24,034 bases of DNA from an uncultured Bacilli bacterium (GTDB lineage: Bacteria; Bacillota_I; Bacilli_A; RF39; UBA660). Where the stretch lies: the NCBI GenBank assembly GCA_947632685.1, contig CANRQD010000008.1, positions 1-24,034 on the forward strand. The letters run 5' to 3'. Shown here in pieces: positions 23,531 to 24,034 of this stretch. The notes beneath the pieces were generated by a model, which worked only from the letters and a program-made list of their open reading frames with translations, was not told the DNA's origin and searched no databases. The translations under genes were made by a program, and so were the position numbers. The first letter of the stretch is position 1. Each line of letters opens with the position of its first letter.

Positions 23531-24034
23531 TAGTATTACTCCTTTTTTCTATTAATCGAATCATAGAATATTCATCTATTTTTATATCTGTATCTAAATA
23601 TATATAATAAATATTATCTGGGTGTCTTGCAATATCGATTTTATTTTTATTTTCATCAAATAATTTTTCCACAATAAAAGTAATAGTATCTCCTAAAGGT
23701 GTAAATAATTCTACTTTATCACCTATTTCAAAATAATTTCTTTCGTATATTTTTATTAATTTTTCATTTTTATCATAAGTAATTACCTGACCTAAATAAT
23801 CTTGATTAGATATTTCATTTCTACCTGTATAATATTGATCATATAAATCTGCATCTTTAGTTAAATAATGTGTTGATGTTTCTCTATTAGCAACTCTAGA
23901 TAGAATTTTCTCTTGCCTACATAAAAATTCTTCTGTTAATTCATTATTATATATAGCATCTATTATTTTTCTATAAGTACCAATAACAGTAGCTAGGTAA
24001 TAAATTGATCTCATTCTACCTTCTACTTTTAGGC
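23523..24034 (-). CDS. U32-family tRNA hydroxylation protein, C-terminal part (5' end cut by window edge)
   Basis: The frame is open to the right edge. Before the first ATG (24014) it reads LKVEGR, giving the U32 signature LKVEGRMRSIYYLATV, so this is the tail of a longer gene, not a 163-residue protein. The C-terminal beta-barrel-like extension (about IGDKVELFTPLGDTITFIVEKLFDE) is typical of the YrrO/TrhP2 and YegQ group, which helps make 5-hydroxyuridine at tRNA position 34. In B. subtilis yrrN-yrrO-udk-greA are neighbours, and here greA also lies close. It overlaps the following dGTPase gene by eight bases (ATGATTGA). Confidence 0.85.
   Translation of the reverse strand, partial: LKVEGRMRSIYYLATVIGTYRKIIDAIYNNELTEEFLCRQEKILSRVANRETSTHYLTKDADLYDQYYTGRNEISNQDYLGQVITYDKNEKLIKIYERNYFEIGDKVELFTPLGDTITFIVEKLFDENKNKIDIARHPDNIYYIYLDTDIKIDEYSMIRLIEKRSNTND

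Noticed and set aside
23523..24014. Complete 163-residue protein starting at 24014
   Set aside because: The frame continues upstream through LKVEGR to the window edge, and the U32 signature spans that ATG.
1..24034. CRISPR arrays, insertion sequences, phage genes, tRNAs or riboswitches
   Set aside because: No spaced direct repeats, transposase-type proteins, terminal inverted repeats with target duplications, or conserved RNA cores were recognised by reading; a tRNA or Rfam scan would settle the RNA part.

Overview
The window reads as a piece of a very AT-rich, low-GC Firmicutes/Bacilli chromosome, most likely an anaerobic, gut-type lineage with a reduced genome (RF39 or Erysipelotrichales-like; this placement is inference). 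Support: Bacillus-type housekeeping genes (greA, tig, lon, trmL), a rubrerythrin, strong Shine-Dalgarno sites, short intergenic gaps and compact intrinsic terminators. TGA is used as a stop (lon, the right-edge U32 gene), which argues for the standard code and against a Mycoplasma-type code. Nearly everything is on the minus strand, so gene order below is given in the direction of transcription, right to left. No IS element, phage gene, tRNA, rRNA, CRISPR array or recognisable riboswitch was seen, and no stretch over 300 bases lacks a gene.

Right part (24034-14249), conserved core. A U32 tRNA-hydroxylase-type gene cut by the edge overlaps an HD-domain dGTPase. Then come greA, tig, a wall-anchored surface protein, lon, an unknown helical protein, spoVID and a ysxE-like gene. 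In Bacillus subtilis tig, lonA, spoVID and ysxE lie in the same order (with clpX, lonB, ysxC and hem genes between). The window therefore keeps a stripped version of that region and implies sporulation ancestry or capacity. The surface protein sits roughly where clpX would be and has the most striking regulatory signal here: a run of nine G inside the spacer of a good promoter (TTGACT-19-TATAAT), the hallmark of slipped-strand phase variation.

Middle (14302-11854), small accessory genes. These are a Cys-rich small membrane protein, an orphan type IV prepilin, rubrerythrin, and a plus/minus/plus trio in which two paralogous small membrane proteins flank an unrelated small membrane protein. Both paralogs begin right after an identical 17-nt string with a -10-like box and no Shine-Dalgarno, as if read from leaderless mRNAs.

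Left part (11779-1). First an RNA-modification group: a large RlhA-like U32 protein, a membrane thioredoxin-like protein and trmL. Then come genes suited to surface carbohydrate: an O-antigen-ligase-like membrane protein, a sugar kinase/nucleotidyltransferase fusion, a membrane-anchored alkaline phosphatase with a starch-binding-like module, and two multi-spanning GT-C-like proteins, the last cut by the left edge. Most of these have their own promoters, so they look like neighbouring units and not one operon.
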